Below are positions 1-7,926 of a stretch of 36,991 nt of DNA, piece by piece. The stretch is from Janthinobacterium sp. ROICE36. Lineage in GTDB: Bacteria > Pseudomonadota > Gammaproteobacteria > Burkholderiales > Burkholderiaceae_D. The position numbers were made by a program, and so were the translations under genes. The stretch's first letter is position 1. Every line of letters starts with the position of its first letter. The notes beneath the pieces are model-generated. The model was not told the DNA's origin. It searched no databases and saw nothing but the letters and a program-made list of their open reading frames with translations. Location of the stretch: the NCBI RefSeq assembly GCF_002869965.1, contig NZ_PEBS01000055.1:1-36991 (forward strand), in the 5' to 3' direction.

Positions 1-499
1 CTTGCCCGTCGAGACCGGCCAATAGCGTGCCGGCCAGACCGTCGGACAGATTGCTCTGGTTGCGCAGTTGCACCTGGCCATACTGCCCCGGCAGCACGCT
101 GATTTGCACCACGCCATCGTGGATGTCCTGCGCGGGCAGATACGCTTGCGCGAGGAAATAGCCACGCTGCTGGTAATAGCTGGCAATTTTTGACGCCATG
201 GCGCGCAGCTCGCCCAGGGTCAGCTCGCTGCCCGGCACGAAACCCGTGCTGGCGACCAGTTCGCTCTCGGCAAAGACGGGCGGCGCCGTCACCTGCAGGC
301 GCTGTACCGTGATGCGCGTTGTATCGCCCAGCGTGGTGGCCGGTACATTGCCCTGCTGCACGCGGATGGCTGGCGGCGCCTTCGGCAACTGGGGCGCGAC
401 GGGAATCTGCTGCAGCTGGCTGCCGGCGCTGGGGGGATCGACGGCGTACGCGTTCTGGATCAGCAGTAGCAGGGTCAGGGGCAGGAGTTGGGTGCGCAA
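1..499 (-). CDS. ShlB/FhaC-type two-partner secretion transporter (TpsB), N-terminal fragment
   Basis: The reading frame is open from a TTG at 499 to the window edge, giving about 166 residues; the rest lies outside. The N-terminus reads as a signal peptide (RTQLLPLTLLLLIQNAYA, then VDPPSAG), followed by a Pro/Gln-rich linker. A POTRA-like segment follows, with FVPGSELTLGELRAMASKIA, YYQQRGYFLAQAYLPAQ and the strand DGVVQISVLPGQYGQV. This is the pattern of ShlB/FhaC/HecB proteins, whose periplasmic POTRA domains capture a TpsA exoprotein before a C-terminal 16-strand barrel exports it. TTG is preferred as start because GAGAGGA lies just upstream and the only nearby ATGs (ATGATGTAA) run into a stop. 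A TpsA partner is not visible and would lie to the left. The family call is firm; the substrate is unknown. Confidence 0.8.
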   Translation of the reverse strand, partial: MRTQLLPLTLLLLIQNAYAVDPPSAGSQLQQIPVAPQLPKAPPAIRVQQGNVPATTLGDTTRITVQRLQVTAPPVFAESELVASTGFVPGSELTLGELRAMASKIASYYQQRGYFLAQAYLPAQDIHDGVVQISVLPGQYGQVQLRNQSNLSDGLAGTLLAGLDGQ

Positions 500-895
500 A
501 AAATCCTCTCGATTACATCATCAGCGGTGGGCAGTGGGCGGTAAAGTTGCCAAATATTAATTTAATAGTTCCCACACTGTAACAGTTCCGCTCTAAAACT
601 TGACGATCTATATTTTTTATATTAGGAAAGCGCACATGAATTCGCCTTCCTGGCGAGTTTGGCGCGCAAAATGCTCAAACGGCGCGTCGATCAAGCAGTT
701 TCTGCTCGATTTGACGGCAAGCGGTCTTGTATAGTTGCCTGCGTTGGCGGCAACGGCGGCAGCGGCCCGGTGCGAGCGTGCCGCTGCGGTCATCGAAGCA
801 AATACGTCAAGCCATGCTTTGACACAGCCAATGTATCTGCTGCACTGACACCATCGTCAGTGCAGTGCGCTGGAAAATGCGCGTCAAACGTCCTC
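500..895. other. Gene-free region between the TpsB gene and livF
   Basis: I see no convincing gene in these 396 bases. Positions 550-635 are clearly AT-rich compared with the surroundings and probably hold the promoter of the leftward TpsB gene, though no clean -35/-10 pair stands out. Two inverted repeats lie closer to livF: 759-766 with 780-787 (GCAGCGGC/GCCGCTGC) and the perfect stem at 840-865. The long rightward frame that opens at 659 continues antisense through livF and has no recognisable protein character. Confidence 0.6.
840..865 (-). terminator. 10-bp perfect stem-loop downstream of livF
   Basis: CTGCACTGAC (840-849) and GTCAGTGCAG (856-865) form a perfect 10-bp stem with a 6-base loop, 30 bases beyond the livF stop on the leftward strand. 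There is no T-run after it, so it is not a classical intrinsic terminator. It could act as a weak terminator or a 3'-end stabiliser for the liv mRNA. Confidence 0.4.
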
Positions 896-1618
896 TCAAT
901 GCCCTCCCCCCAGATACGCGGCGATCACCTTCGGATCGGTCTTCAGACTTTCGGCCGGGCCGTGCACGGAGATGCTGCCGTTTTCCAGCACATAGCCGTA
1001 ATCGGCCACGTTCAGGGCGGCGGCGGCAAATTGCTCCACCAGCAGCATGGTCACGCCTTCGCCTTTCAGGCGCGTGATGATGCGAAACACTTCCTCCACC
1101 AGGATGGGCGCCAGGCCCATCGACGGCTCGTCGAGCAGAATTACTTCCGGGTTCAGCATGACGGCGCGCGCCATGGCCAGCATCTGCTGCTCGCCGCCCG
1201 ACAAGGTGCCGGCCAGCTGTTCGCGCCGCTCCTTCAGGCGGGGGAACAGCTCCAGGGCCTTGTCCAGGTCGCCCTTGATGTCGCCTTTCGGGCGCGCACG
1301 CGTAAAGCGGGGAAAAGCGCCCAGCAGCAGGTTGTCCGTCACCGACATCGAGGCGAACACGCGCCGGCCTTCCGGCGAATGGGCCAGGCCGGCGCGCGCG
1401 ATGCGGTGCGAATCGAGCCCCGTAACATCCTTGCCGCCCAGGGTGACGGTACCGGATTTGGGTTTCAGCATGCCGGAAATGGCGCGCATGGTGGTGGTCT
1501 TGCCGGCGCCGTTCGAGCCGATCAGGGTCACCAGCTTGCCCTTCGGGACGTCGAGCGAAATGCCGTGCAGGACTTCGACTTTGCCGTAGGCGGCGTGCAG
1601 ATTATGAATGGTCAGCAT
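896..1618 (-). CDS. livF: Branched-chain amino acid ABC transporter ATP-binding protein LivF
   Basis: 240 residues, the usual LivF length. Walker A is GSNGAGKT (residues 34-41), the signature is LSGGEQQ, and Walker B is VILLDEPSMGLAP, followed by LLVEQ in place of the common switch-histidine context. LivF is one of the two cytoplasmic ATPases that power the LivH/LivM permease pair in high-affinity uptake of leucine, isoleucine, valine and related amides. It is the last gene of the leftward operon, 10 bases after the LivM-LivG fusion, with AGAGGAA before its ATG. The family assignment is secure. Substrate identity is inferred, because HAAT-family systems also carry urea, amides and aromatic acids. 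Confidence 0.93.
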   Translation of the reverse strand: MLTIHNLHAAYGKVEVLHGISLDVPKGKLVTLIGSNGAGKTTTMRAISGMLKPKSGTVTLGGKDVTGLDSHRIARAGLAHSPEGRRVFASMSVTDNLLLGAFPRFTRARPKGDIKGDLDKALELFPRLKERREQLAGTLSGGEQQMLAMARAVMLNPEVILLDEPSMGLAPILVEEVFRIITRLKGEGVTMLLVEQFAAAALNVADYGYVLENGSISVHGPAESLKTDPKVIAAYLGGGH

Positions 1619-1628
1619 GGTATTCCTC

Positions 1629-3572
1629 TCAGTGCGCCGCTGGCGCCAGGGTGTCGGCGCTGCCGCCCAGGTAGGCTTCGATCACTTTCGGATCGCTCTG
1701 GACAAGCGCGGGTGCGCCTTCGGCGATCTTCTGACCGAAGTCCAGCACCGTCACCACGTCCGACAGGGCCATCACCACGTCCATGTGGTGCTCGATCAGG
1801 ATGATGGTGATGCCGTGCTCGCGGATCTTGCGGATGATGGCCATCAGCTCCTTGATGTCGGGCGCCGTCAGGCCCGCCGCCGGTTCGTCGAGCAGCAGCA
1901 AACGGGGATTGAGGCCCAGTGCGCGGCCGATTTCCAGCAGGCGCTGTTTGCCATACGGCAGATTGCGCGCCTCTTCGTTGGCCAGGTCGGCCAGGCCGAC
2001 GAATTCGAGGATGCTGGCGGCCCGCTCGCGCGCCGCCGTCTCTTCGCGCTTGTAGCGGGGCGTGTGCAGCATCACGTCCAGCACATTCGACTTGAAGGTG
2101 TTGTGCAAGCCCACCAGCACGTTCTCGGTGGCCGTCATCTCGCCGAACAGCTGCACGTTCTGGAAGGTGCGCGCCACGCCGCCCAGGGCGATTTCGGACG
2201 GCGTGCGGCCGGAGATCACGGCCCCGGCAAATTCCACCTTGCCCGCCGTCGGCTTGTAGATCCCCGTCAGCACGTTCATCATCGTGCTTTTGCCCGAGCC
2301 ATTCGGCCCGATCAAGCCGTGCACCGAGCCTTGCGTGACGTTCAAGTCCACCTGGTTCAGCGCTTTCAGGCCGCCGAACTGCATCAGCGCCTGGTCCACG
2401 CGCAGCAGCGTTTCACCGCGCTGGCCGCCTTGCGCATGGTCAAAAGGCGCCACGCCATGCGAAGCGACGGCCTGCACATGGCCCCTACCCTTGCCGACAA
2501 AGCTCATCAGGAAGCCGACGATGCCGTCCTGCAGGTAGTACACGACAAATAAAGTCATCAGGCCGAAGATGGTCAAACGCCAGTCGATCATGTTCTCCAG
2601 CTTATAGGAAAACGCAGCCAGGCCGATGGTGGCGACCAGGGGCACGAGCACGCCGCGCACGGTGGCGCGTTTTTTCGCCAGCATGAAGGCGGAGCCGATC
2701 ACGCCCAGCACGGCGGCGCCGACGGCAATCTTGCGGAACAACTCGATGTCGGCCAGCAAACTGGGCAACATGACGACGATCAGCGCGCCGATCAAGGCGC
2801 CCGAACGCGTCTTGCGCCCGCCCATGATGACAGCCAGCAGGAACAAGATCGTCAGCTCGAAGTTATAGGTATTGGGCGAAATGTATTCTTCCGAATACGC
2901 ATACAGGCTGCCGGCCAGGCCCGCGAAACCGGCGCTGATGACAAACGCATACACTTTATAGCGGTACACGGACACGCCCATGCAGTCCGAGGCGATGGGA
3001 CTGTCGCGCAATGCTTCAAACGCCCGCCCCAGGTTCGACTTTAAAATGCGGTGCACGACCACCAGCGAGACCACCATCAGCGCGGCGACCATGTAGTAGT
3101 ACTCCACTTCGCTCAATTTGTGGCCGAACAGGACGGGTTTGTGGATCTTGATACCCATCGGGCCTTCCGTCAGGAAGCTCATTTCATTGATCAGGATTTG
3201 TATGATGGTGCCGAAGGCCAGCGTCACCATGGCCAGGTAAGGGCCGGTCACGCGCAGGGCCGGCAAGGCCAGGATGGCGCCAAACACGGCCGCGAGCACA
3301 ATGCTGGCGGGAATGGCCAGCCAGAACGACAGGCCCAGCTTGAACACCAGCACGCCCGTGCCGTAGGAGCCGATGCCGAACAGGCCTGCATGGCCCAGCG
3401 ACACCTGCCCCGTGTAGCCGACGACGATATCGAGGCCGAACAGCAGGATGGCGTAGATCAGAATGGTCTCGGCCAGGTGGATGTAATAGGGGTTCGGGAT
3501 AAGGATGGGGAACAGCACGAGCGCCGCCAGGCCCGCCGCGCTCAGCGCCAGCATGGTAATTTTCTTGTTCAT
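1629..3572 (-). CDS. livM/livG: Fused LivM permease / LivG ATPase of the branched-chain amino acid ABC transporter
   Basis: 647 residues, about LivM (300) plus LivG (250) plus a linker. Residues 1-300 are a multi-spanning LivM permease, with GYTGQVSLGHAGLFGIGSYG at 52-71 and the ATPase-contacting loop around LGRAFEALRDSPIASDCMG (181-199). Residues 305-365 add further hydrophobic segments (VRGVLVPLVATIGLAAF and WRLTIFGLMTLFVVYYLQDG). A LivG ATPase follows, with Walker A GPNGSGKS (422-429), the LivG-type signature LPYGKQRLLE and Walker B LLLLDEPAAGL. The fusion places the ATPase in the cytoplasm behind an extra membrane segment. No internal start with a ribosome site was evident, and the reading frame is continuous. 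Fused LivM-LivG proteins occur in other Burkholderiales, so this looks genuine. It sits 7 bases after livH. Confidence 0.9.
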   Translation of the reverse strand: MNKKITMLALSAAGLAALVLFPILIPNPYYIHLAETILIYAILLFGLDIVVGYTGQVSLGHAGLFGIGSYGTGVLVFKLGLSFWLAIPASIVLAAVFGAILALPALRVTGPYLAMVTLAFGTIIQILINEMSFLTEGPMGIKIHKPVLFGHKLSEVEYYYMVAALMVVSLVVVHRILKSNLGRAFEALRDSPIASDCMGVSVYRYKVYAFVISAGFAGLAGSLYAYSEEYISPNTYNFELTILFLLAVIMGGRKTRSGALIGALIVVMLPSLLADIELFRKIAVGAAVLGVIGSAFMLAKKRATVRGVLVPLVATIGLAAFSYKLENMIDWRLTIFGLMTLFVVYYLQDGIVGFLMSFVGKGRGHVQAVASHGVAPFDHAQGGQRGETLLRVDQALMQFGGLKALNQVDLNVTQGSVHGLIGPNGSGKSTMMNVLTGIYKPTAGKVEFAGAVISGRTPSEIALGGVARTFQNVQLFGEMTATENVLVGLHNTFKSNVLDVMLHTPRYKREETAARERAASILEFVGLADLANEEARNLPYGKQRLLEIGRALGLNPRLLLLDEPAAGLTAPDIKELMAIIRKIREHGITIILIEHHMDVVMALSDVVTVLDFGQKIAEGAPALVQSDPKVIEAYLGGSADTLAPAAH

Positions 3573-3579
3573 GTGATCC

Positions 3580-4470
3580 TCAGACTTTCTTGATCGCGGC
3601 CTTGCCGAACAGGCCGGACGGCTTGACGGCCAGCACCAGCAGCAGCAATAGCAGGCCAGGCACTTCCTTGTAGCCGGTGGAAATGTAATAGCCGGTGGTC
3701 GTTTCCGCGATACCCAGGATCAGGCCGCCGACGATGGCGCCCACGCCCGATGTCAGGCCGCCGATGATGGCCACGGCAAACGCTTTCAAGCCCAGCGAGG
3801 CGCCCATGGTGGCCCCCGTCAGGGTCAGCGGCGCTACCAGCACGCCGGCAAAGGCGGCCGTGGCCGACGACAGCGCGTAGGAAAAGGTGATGACCATGCC
3901 CGTGTTAATGCCCATCAAACCGGCCGCGTCGCGATCGTTGGCTGTCGCCACGACAGCCTTGCCGTAGATCGATTTGCGGTTGAACACTTCGACGGCCAGC
4001 ATGATGGCCAGCGCGCCGACGATGACGGCCACCTGCATGGGCTGCACGTTCGCGCCCAGGACCTTGAACGGCGCGGCGCTGAGCGGCGACGGGAAGGTCA
4101 GGTCATCCTTGCCCCAGATGTTTTCCGCCACGTTTTTAAAAATGATGGCCAGCGCGATGGTCGACATGATCCAGCCGAATTCGGACTTGATCTTGATGGC
4201 GGGCCGCACGCCTATCCATTCGACGAACACGCCCTGCAAGGCGCCGAAGGCGATGACGATGGGGACCATCAGCAAATAGCTCATGTACGGCCCGCCATGG
4301 ATGGTGCCCACCAGCGACAGGCCCACCAGCGCGCCCAGCATCAGGGATTCGCCCTGGCCGAAATTGAGGGTGCCGGAAGTGGCAAAGGTCAGCTGATAGC
4401 CGAAGGCGATGACGGCATAGATCATGCCCAGCGCGATGCCGCTGAAGACGAGCTGCAGGAAGATTTCCAT
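3580..4470 (-). CDS. livH: Branched-chain amino acid ABC transporter permease LivH
   Basis: 296 residues, very hydrophobic with about eight predicted membrane spans, matching LivH in length and pattern. Family hallmarks include the start MEIFLQLVFSGIALGMIYAV, the stretch LNFGQGESLMLGAL, and the conserved loop VVATANDRDAAGLMGINTG that docks the ATPase. It forms the inner-membrane channel with LivM. Order in the operon is binding protein, livH, livM/livG, livF. An 85-base gap containing a hairpin separates it from the binding-protein gene. GGGGAACACC precedes the ATG. Nothing unusual is seen in the protein. Confidence 0.92.
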   Translation of the reverse strand: MEIFLQLVFSGIALGMIYAVIAFGYQLTFATSGTLNFGQGESLMLGALVGLSLVGTIHGGPYMSYLLMVPIVIAFGALQGVFVEWIGVRPAIKIKSEFGWIMSTIALAIIFKNVAENIWGKDDLTFPSPLSAAPFKVLGANVQPMQVAVIVGALAIMLAVEVFNRKSIYGKAVVATANDRDAAGLMGINTGMVITFSYALSSATAAFAGVLVAPLTLTGATMGASLGLKAFAVAIIGGLTSGVGAIVGGLILGIAETTTGYYISTGYKEVPGLLLLLLVLAVKPSGLFGKAAIKKV

Positions 4471-4499
4471 GGTGTTCCCCGGAAGACGAAAGATGAAAA

Positions 4500-4533
4500 A
4501 ATGGCCAGTCCTGATTCCTCAAGGCTGGCCATT
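4500..4533 (-). terminator. Hairpin between the binding-protein gene and livH (possible partial terminator)
   Basis: AATGGCCAG (4500-4508) pairs with CTGGCCATT (4525-4533) in a perfect 9-bp stem, followed on the leftward strand by TTTT. It lies in the 85-base gap between the substrate-binding gene and livH. Placement and sequence suggest a leaky terminator or an mRNA-end protector, leaving more binding protein than permease; that role is inferred. Confidence 0.55.
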
Positions 4534-4555
4534 GCGCGGCGAACGTCCGCAGGGA

Positions 4556-5713
4556 TTACTTGGCGAGGACGACCTTGCCGTCCTTGACTTCGCCAAACAC
4601 GGTCAGCTCGGCCGTGATCGCTTCATGGTTGGTTTTGCTGAACGGCTTGTTATAGGTGGTCACGGCGCCTTCCACTTTTTCGTTCAGGTTTTCCAGCGCG
4701 GCGCGCACTTTCGGGCCATCCGTGCCGCCCGCCTGCGTGATGGCTGCGGCCAGCAGGTAGATGGAATCGTAACCTTGCGCAGCCGAGACGGCCGATGGCA
4801 TGCGTCCGCCCGATGGCTTGTAAGCAGCCACATAGGCGTCGATGAAGGCCTTGCGCTTGGGCGTGCTGGCATCCTGGATGAAGGTTTGCGGCATGCGCGT
4901 GCCATTGCCGTTCTTGCCCGCGTTGTCGATGAAGTTGCCCATGGCCAGGGTCCAGCTGCCGATCAGCGGCACTTTCCAGCCCAGTTTTTCCATGCCGTTG
5001 GCGATCTGCGCCAGTTCCGGGCCGATGCCGTAGGTCAGCACCACTTCCGCGCCCGCCTGCTTGGCTTTCAACAGCTGGGCCGTCATGTCGACGTCCTTGA
5101 TGTTGTATTTTTCAACGACAACGGGCTTGATGCCCTTCTTGTCCAGCGCCTTTTCCAGGTCTTCGCGACCCAGCTGGCCATAGTTGGTGGAATCGGCCAG
5201 GATCGCCACTTTTTTGAACTTGCGGTTCTCGATGGCCTCGTGCACGATCATGCCGGACTGGATGGTGTCATTGGCCGCATTGCGGAAGATGTAGTTTTCC
5301 GGCTGGTCGGCGAATTGCTTGGTGACGATGGAGCCCGTCGCCACATTGTTCATGACGGGAATTTTCGCTTCCTGGTAAAAGCGTTGCGAAGCCAGGGCCA
5401 CGCCCGTGTTGATGTAGCCGACGGTGGCGGCGACTTTTTCTTTGTTGATGAGCTCTTGGGCGATCTGTACGCCGCGTTCGTTCTTCGCTTCGTCATCGCG
5501 CTCGATCAGCAGCAAGGAACGGCCCAGTACGCCACCCTTGGCATTGATTTCAGCGACGGCCAGCTTGACGCCGTCGCGCATCGACACGCCCATCGGCGCG
5601 GAACCGCCCGTGAACGGACCGGACACGCCGATCTTGATGGGGTCGGCTGCGACTGCCGCCTGCGAGAAACCCAAAACCAAACTTGCCACAAGCAATTTCT
5701 GTTTCAAATTCAT
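4556..5713 (-). CDS. livK: Branched-chain amino acid ABC transporter substrate-binding protein (LivJ/LivK type)
   Basis: 385 residues from the ATG at 5713. An upstream ATG at 5719 abuts the ribosome site GAGGAG with no spacing, whereas the ATG at 5713 has a normal 6-base gap, so 5713 is preferred. A signal peptide (MNLKQKLLVASLVLGFSQA, cut near AVA-ADP) leads into a periplasmic-binding fold of the Leu/Ile/Val class, with IKIGVSGPFTGGSAPMG, VKLAVAEINAKGGVLG and a late YDSIYLLAAAI. The protein captures substrate in the periplasm and delivers it to LivH/LivM. It is the first gene of the liv operon. Fold and role are clear; the exact ligand cannot be read from sequence. Confidence 0.9.
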   Translation of the reverse strand: MNLKQKLLVASLVLGFSQAAVAADPIKIGVSGPFTGGSAPMGVSMRDGVKLAVAEINAKGGVLGRSLLLIERDDEAKNERGVQIAQELINKEKVAATVGYINTGVALASQRFYQEAKIPVMNNVATGSIVTKQFADQPENYIFRNAANDTIQSGMIVHEAIENRKFKKVAILADSTNYGQLGREDLEKALDKKGIKPVVVEKYNIKDVDMTAQLLKAKQAGAEVVLTYGIGPELAQIANGMEKLGWKVPLIGSWTLAMGNFIDNAGKNGNGTRMPQTFIQDASTPKRKAFIDAYVAAYKPSGGRMPSAVSAAQGYDSIYLLAAAITQAGGTDGPKVRAALENLNEKVEGAVTTYNKPFSKTNHEAITAELTVFGEVKDGKVVLAK

Positions 5714-6089
5714 TGTCATCTCCTCTGATACAACGTTTTTAATGCCACTTATTTTTATAGTCGTACGCTGGATAACCGCCCCATCGATAAATCATTGTAG
5801 GTGAGTAAACATGCACCAGCAACAACTACATATGACGCATCGCAACATGCAGAAAAGACCGAATTGCTTGCCCTATGTCAGTCTTTTGTAAGGAAAATAT
5901 GAGGTAAATTGGCGCACCTGCGCCATCGGGCAACAATCCATGGCAAAACCCGCCAGGCAAGCAGGCAAGCTCGGCGATTCACCAAGCCACTGATCTGGCG
6001 CAATATTGGCACTGTCCAGCATGCTAAGGTCGGCCATGCCAGCGCGTGCGCGCGGGCCCGATCAACCAAAGCTACCGCATGGAGGCCAT
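5714..6089. other. Divergent intergenic region between the liv operon and a lipoprotein gene
   Basis: These 376 bases separate two divergent transcription units and must carry both promoters. A TATAAA-like element on the leftward strand (5754-5759) may be the liv -10, but no matching -35 is seen. TTGGCA at 6006-6011 could serve the rightward gene, again without a good partner. A small hairpin, GGCGC-ACCT-GCGCC, lies at 5911-5924. I see no gene. Confidence 0.5.
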
Positions 6090-6998
6090 ATGCAGCACCC
6101 GCCGAACTCATCCGTTTCGACCCTGCTTCTTTACGCCACCGCCAGCTTGCTGCTGGGCGGCTGCGCCAGCAACCTGGCGCCCGTGCGTACCTTTGCCGAA
6201 CAGACGCAAAAGATGTCGGTCCACTTCGAACCCATGCTGGCAAGCGGGGTCCACAGTTGCATGGACAAGGCCATGCGCAAGCGTTTGATCCTGGCCGAGC
6301 GTTTCGATGCGCAAGCGAGCGAACAGGCGGCGCGCGCCGATTGCGCTGCCATCGCGCAGGCCAGCATGTCGGTCGCCAGCCTGAACGCCGTCCTGCTGCG
6401 CTATGCGCACACCATGGCGGCGCTGGCCGATGACAAGCTGCCCCTCTACCAGGAAGAGTTCGGCGGACTCGGCGATGCGCTGGGCGGCTTGGCACAGCCG
6501 GGCGCCGGCGCGCCCCTGCTCGATGCGAACAAGCTGTCCAAGGTCGTCAAATTGAGCGAACACCTGAGCCGTCTGGCCACGCAGCGCCGGCAACAATCGG
6601 CCTTGCGCGAACTGCTCGACGAGCAGAAAGCCGTCGATATCGTCAGCAATGCGCTCAAGGAGTATGCCCAGCGCAGCTACCGCGCCGGCTTGCAGGATGA
6701 ATTGCGCGACCTGGACCTGCTGCGCGGCGCCGTCGACAAGGCCGCGCCGCGCGAACCGCTGGCCGCCAACTACATCCGCACACGCTTGCACCTGGAAGGG
6801 CGGCAATTGCAGGAAAGGGAAAAGATCGTCGCCGCGTATGTTGCGGCCGTCGATGCGCTGCAAGCCAGCGTGGCCGCGCTGCGGGCCAATTTCGACCGCC
6901 TGCAGGCGACCGAACTGGAGCGGCAGCTGGCGCAGTTTTCACGCGACGTCGCCACGCTGCAAAAACAGGCTGTTTTCTATGGTCCCGCCCGCTGGTAA
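6090..6998 (+). CDS. Putative lipoprotein of unknown function
   Basis: 302 residues from the ATG at 6090, chosen because GGAGG lies 4 bases upstream; an earlier in-frame start at 6006 has no such site. The N-terminus is a lipoprotein signal, with a hydrophobic run (TLLLYATASLLLGGC) and lipobox LGGC placing the lipidated cysteine at residue 25. The mature part is almost wholly alpha-helical and rich in Ala, Leu, Gln and Arg, with coiled-coil-like stretches (for example KVVKLSEHLSRLATQRRQQS and VAALRANFDRLQATELERQL). I do not recognise the family. It precedes a 137-residue helical protein by 24 bases, so the two probably form an operon. A periplasmic, membrane-anchored structural or adaptor role is only a guess. 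Confidence 0.75.
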   Translation: MQHPPNSSVSTLLLYATASLLLGGCASNLAPVRTFAEQTQKMSVHFEPMLASGVHSCMDKAMRKRLILAERFDAQASEQAARADCAAIAQASMSVASLNAVLLRYAHTMAALADDKLPLYQEEFGGLGDALGGLAQPGAGAPLLDANKLSKVVKLSEHLSRLATQRRQQSALRELLDEQKAVDIVSNALKEYAQRSYRAGLQDELRDLDLLRGAVDKAAPREPLAANYIRTRLHLEGRQLQEREKIVAAYVAAVDALQASVAALRANFDRLQATELERQLAQFSRDVATLQKQAVFYGPARW

Positions 6999-7022
6999 GC
7001 GGCGCGCACACTGGAGTATCCC

Positions 7023-7436
7023 ATGGCCCCACTGACCGAACTGACGAAAGACCAAAGCTACGCCATCGCAGATAGCTTGGCGCAGGCTTCAAGCCTGGTG
7101 CTGGAATTGCGCATCCGCGAACGGGAAGCGCTGGCGCCGGACGAGCGCGCGCTACTGGAGCAATATGAAAATCACCTGGACCAGATGGTGGCCCTGTTCC
7201 GCGCGTATGGCATTTATCTGACCGTCGATGGCGCCGAACAGGCGCGCGGCGATATCGAGGGCGCAATCGCCAAGGGCAAGCTGCAGCTCAAGCGCATCGC
7301 CGACGTGAAGGCCGCCATAGCTGCGGCGGCCAGGCTGGTCGACCTGGGCGCCGCCATCCTGTCGCGCGACCCGCTCGCCATCGGCGAGGCGGCGGCCAGC
7401 TTGCGGGCCAGGGCAAAGAAGGAAGAGCCGGTGTAG
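7023..7436 (+). CDS. Small helical protein of unknown function
   Basis: 137 residues, with GGAG 6 bases before the ATG. There is no signal peptide or membrane segment. The sequence is helical and charged (LELRIREREALAPDERALLE, IEGAIAKGKLQLKRIADVKA), with a more hydrophobic helix near the C-terminus (AAIAAAARLVDLGAAIL). I do not recognise a family. It follows the lipoprotein gene by 24 bases in the same direction and ends one base before the convergent Sel1 gene, so its partner is most likely the lipoprotein. The reading frame is supported by the ribosome site and position rather than by homology. Confidence 0.65.
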   Translation: MAPLTELTKDQSYAIADSLAQASSLVLELRIREREALAPDERALLEQYENHLDQMVALFRAYGIYLTVDGAEQARGDIEGAIAKGKLQLKRIADVKAAIAAAARLVDLGAAILSRDPLAIGEAAASLRARAKKEEPV

Positions 7437-7437
7437 T

Positions 7438-7926
7438 TCAGGGTTCCGGCGGGCGGTGTCCCATGGCATGCGTGGCCATCATCAGGTACAAATGGCCCTG
7501 CTCCTCGTTGTGCGCATAACCCATGCCTCCTTCCGCCAGGGCCACGGATTTCTGCTGCAGCGCTTCCGGGTATTGCGCATCACAGGCCGCGTCAAGCCAA
7601 TAACGCGCCTGCGCTTCATCGCTGGCCAGCAGCATGTTCGCCGCGATGAACATGGCCGGCGCCACCTGGCGCTGCGCGGCCAGTTCCAGCCAGCGCAGCG
7701 CGGCGGCGCTGTCCTGCGGCCCGCCCATGCCGTTCTTGAACATCAAGCCCAGGTAATACGCGGCGGGACCGCTGCCCTGCCCTGCCGCCTGTTCGAACAG
7801 GGCGCGCGCCTGCGGCTGGGACGTCTCTCCTGCGCGCATCAGAATCTTGGCACGGGCCGTGACATCAGGCGCTGCCACCACGGGCGAGACCAGCGCGGCG
7901 GCCAGCAGCAAGTTTGCCAGCATCAT
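7438..7926 (-). CDS. Secreted Sel1-repeat (TPR-like) protein
   Basis: 162 residues. An N-terminal signal peptide (MMLANLLLAAALVSPVVA, then APDV) is followed by Sel1-type helical repeats: ALFEQAAGQGSGPAAYYLGL, the motif FKNGMGGPQDSAAALRWLEL, and AARYWLDAAC-like units. Sel1 repeats are short TPR relatives that serve as protein-protein scaffolds, often in the periplasm. The start ATG overlaps the stop of cpdB as ATGA (7923-7926), so translation is probably coupled and the protein may act with, or simply be co-expressed with, the CpdB-like enzyme. The specific role is unknown. Its 3' end lies back to back with the 137-residue gene at 7436. Confidence 0.75.
   Translation of the reverse strand: MMLANLLLAAALVSPVVAAPDVTARAKILMRAGETSQPQARALFEQAAGQGSGPAAYYLGLMFKNGMGGPQDSAAALRWLELAAQRQVAPAMFIAANMLLASDEAQARYWLDAACDAQYPEALQQKSVALAEGGMGYAHNEEQGHLYLMMATHAMGHRPPEP

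Noticed and set aside
659..1804. 381-codon rightward frame overlapping livF
   Set aside because: Antisense to a gene with intact ABC ATPase motifs; composition is His/Gln/Arg-rich noise typical of reverse frames in high-GC DNA.
4424..5728. 434-codon rightward frame antisense to the binding-protein gene
   Set aside because: No recognisable domain; the opposite strand encodes a full periplasmic binding protein with signal peptide.
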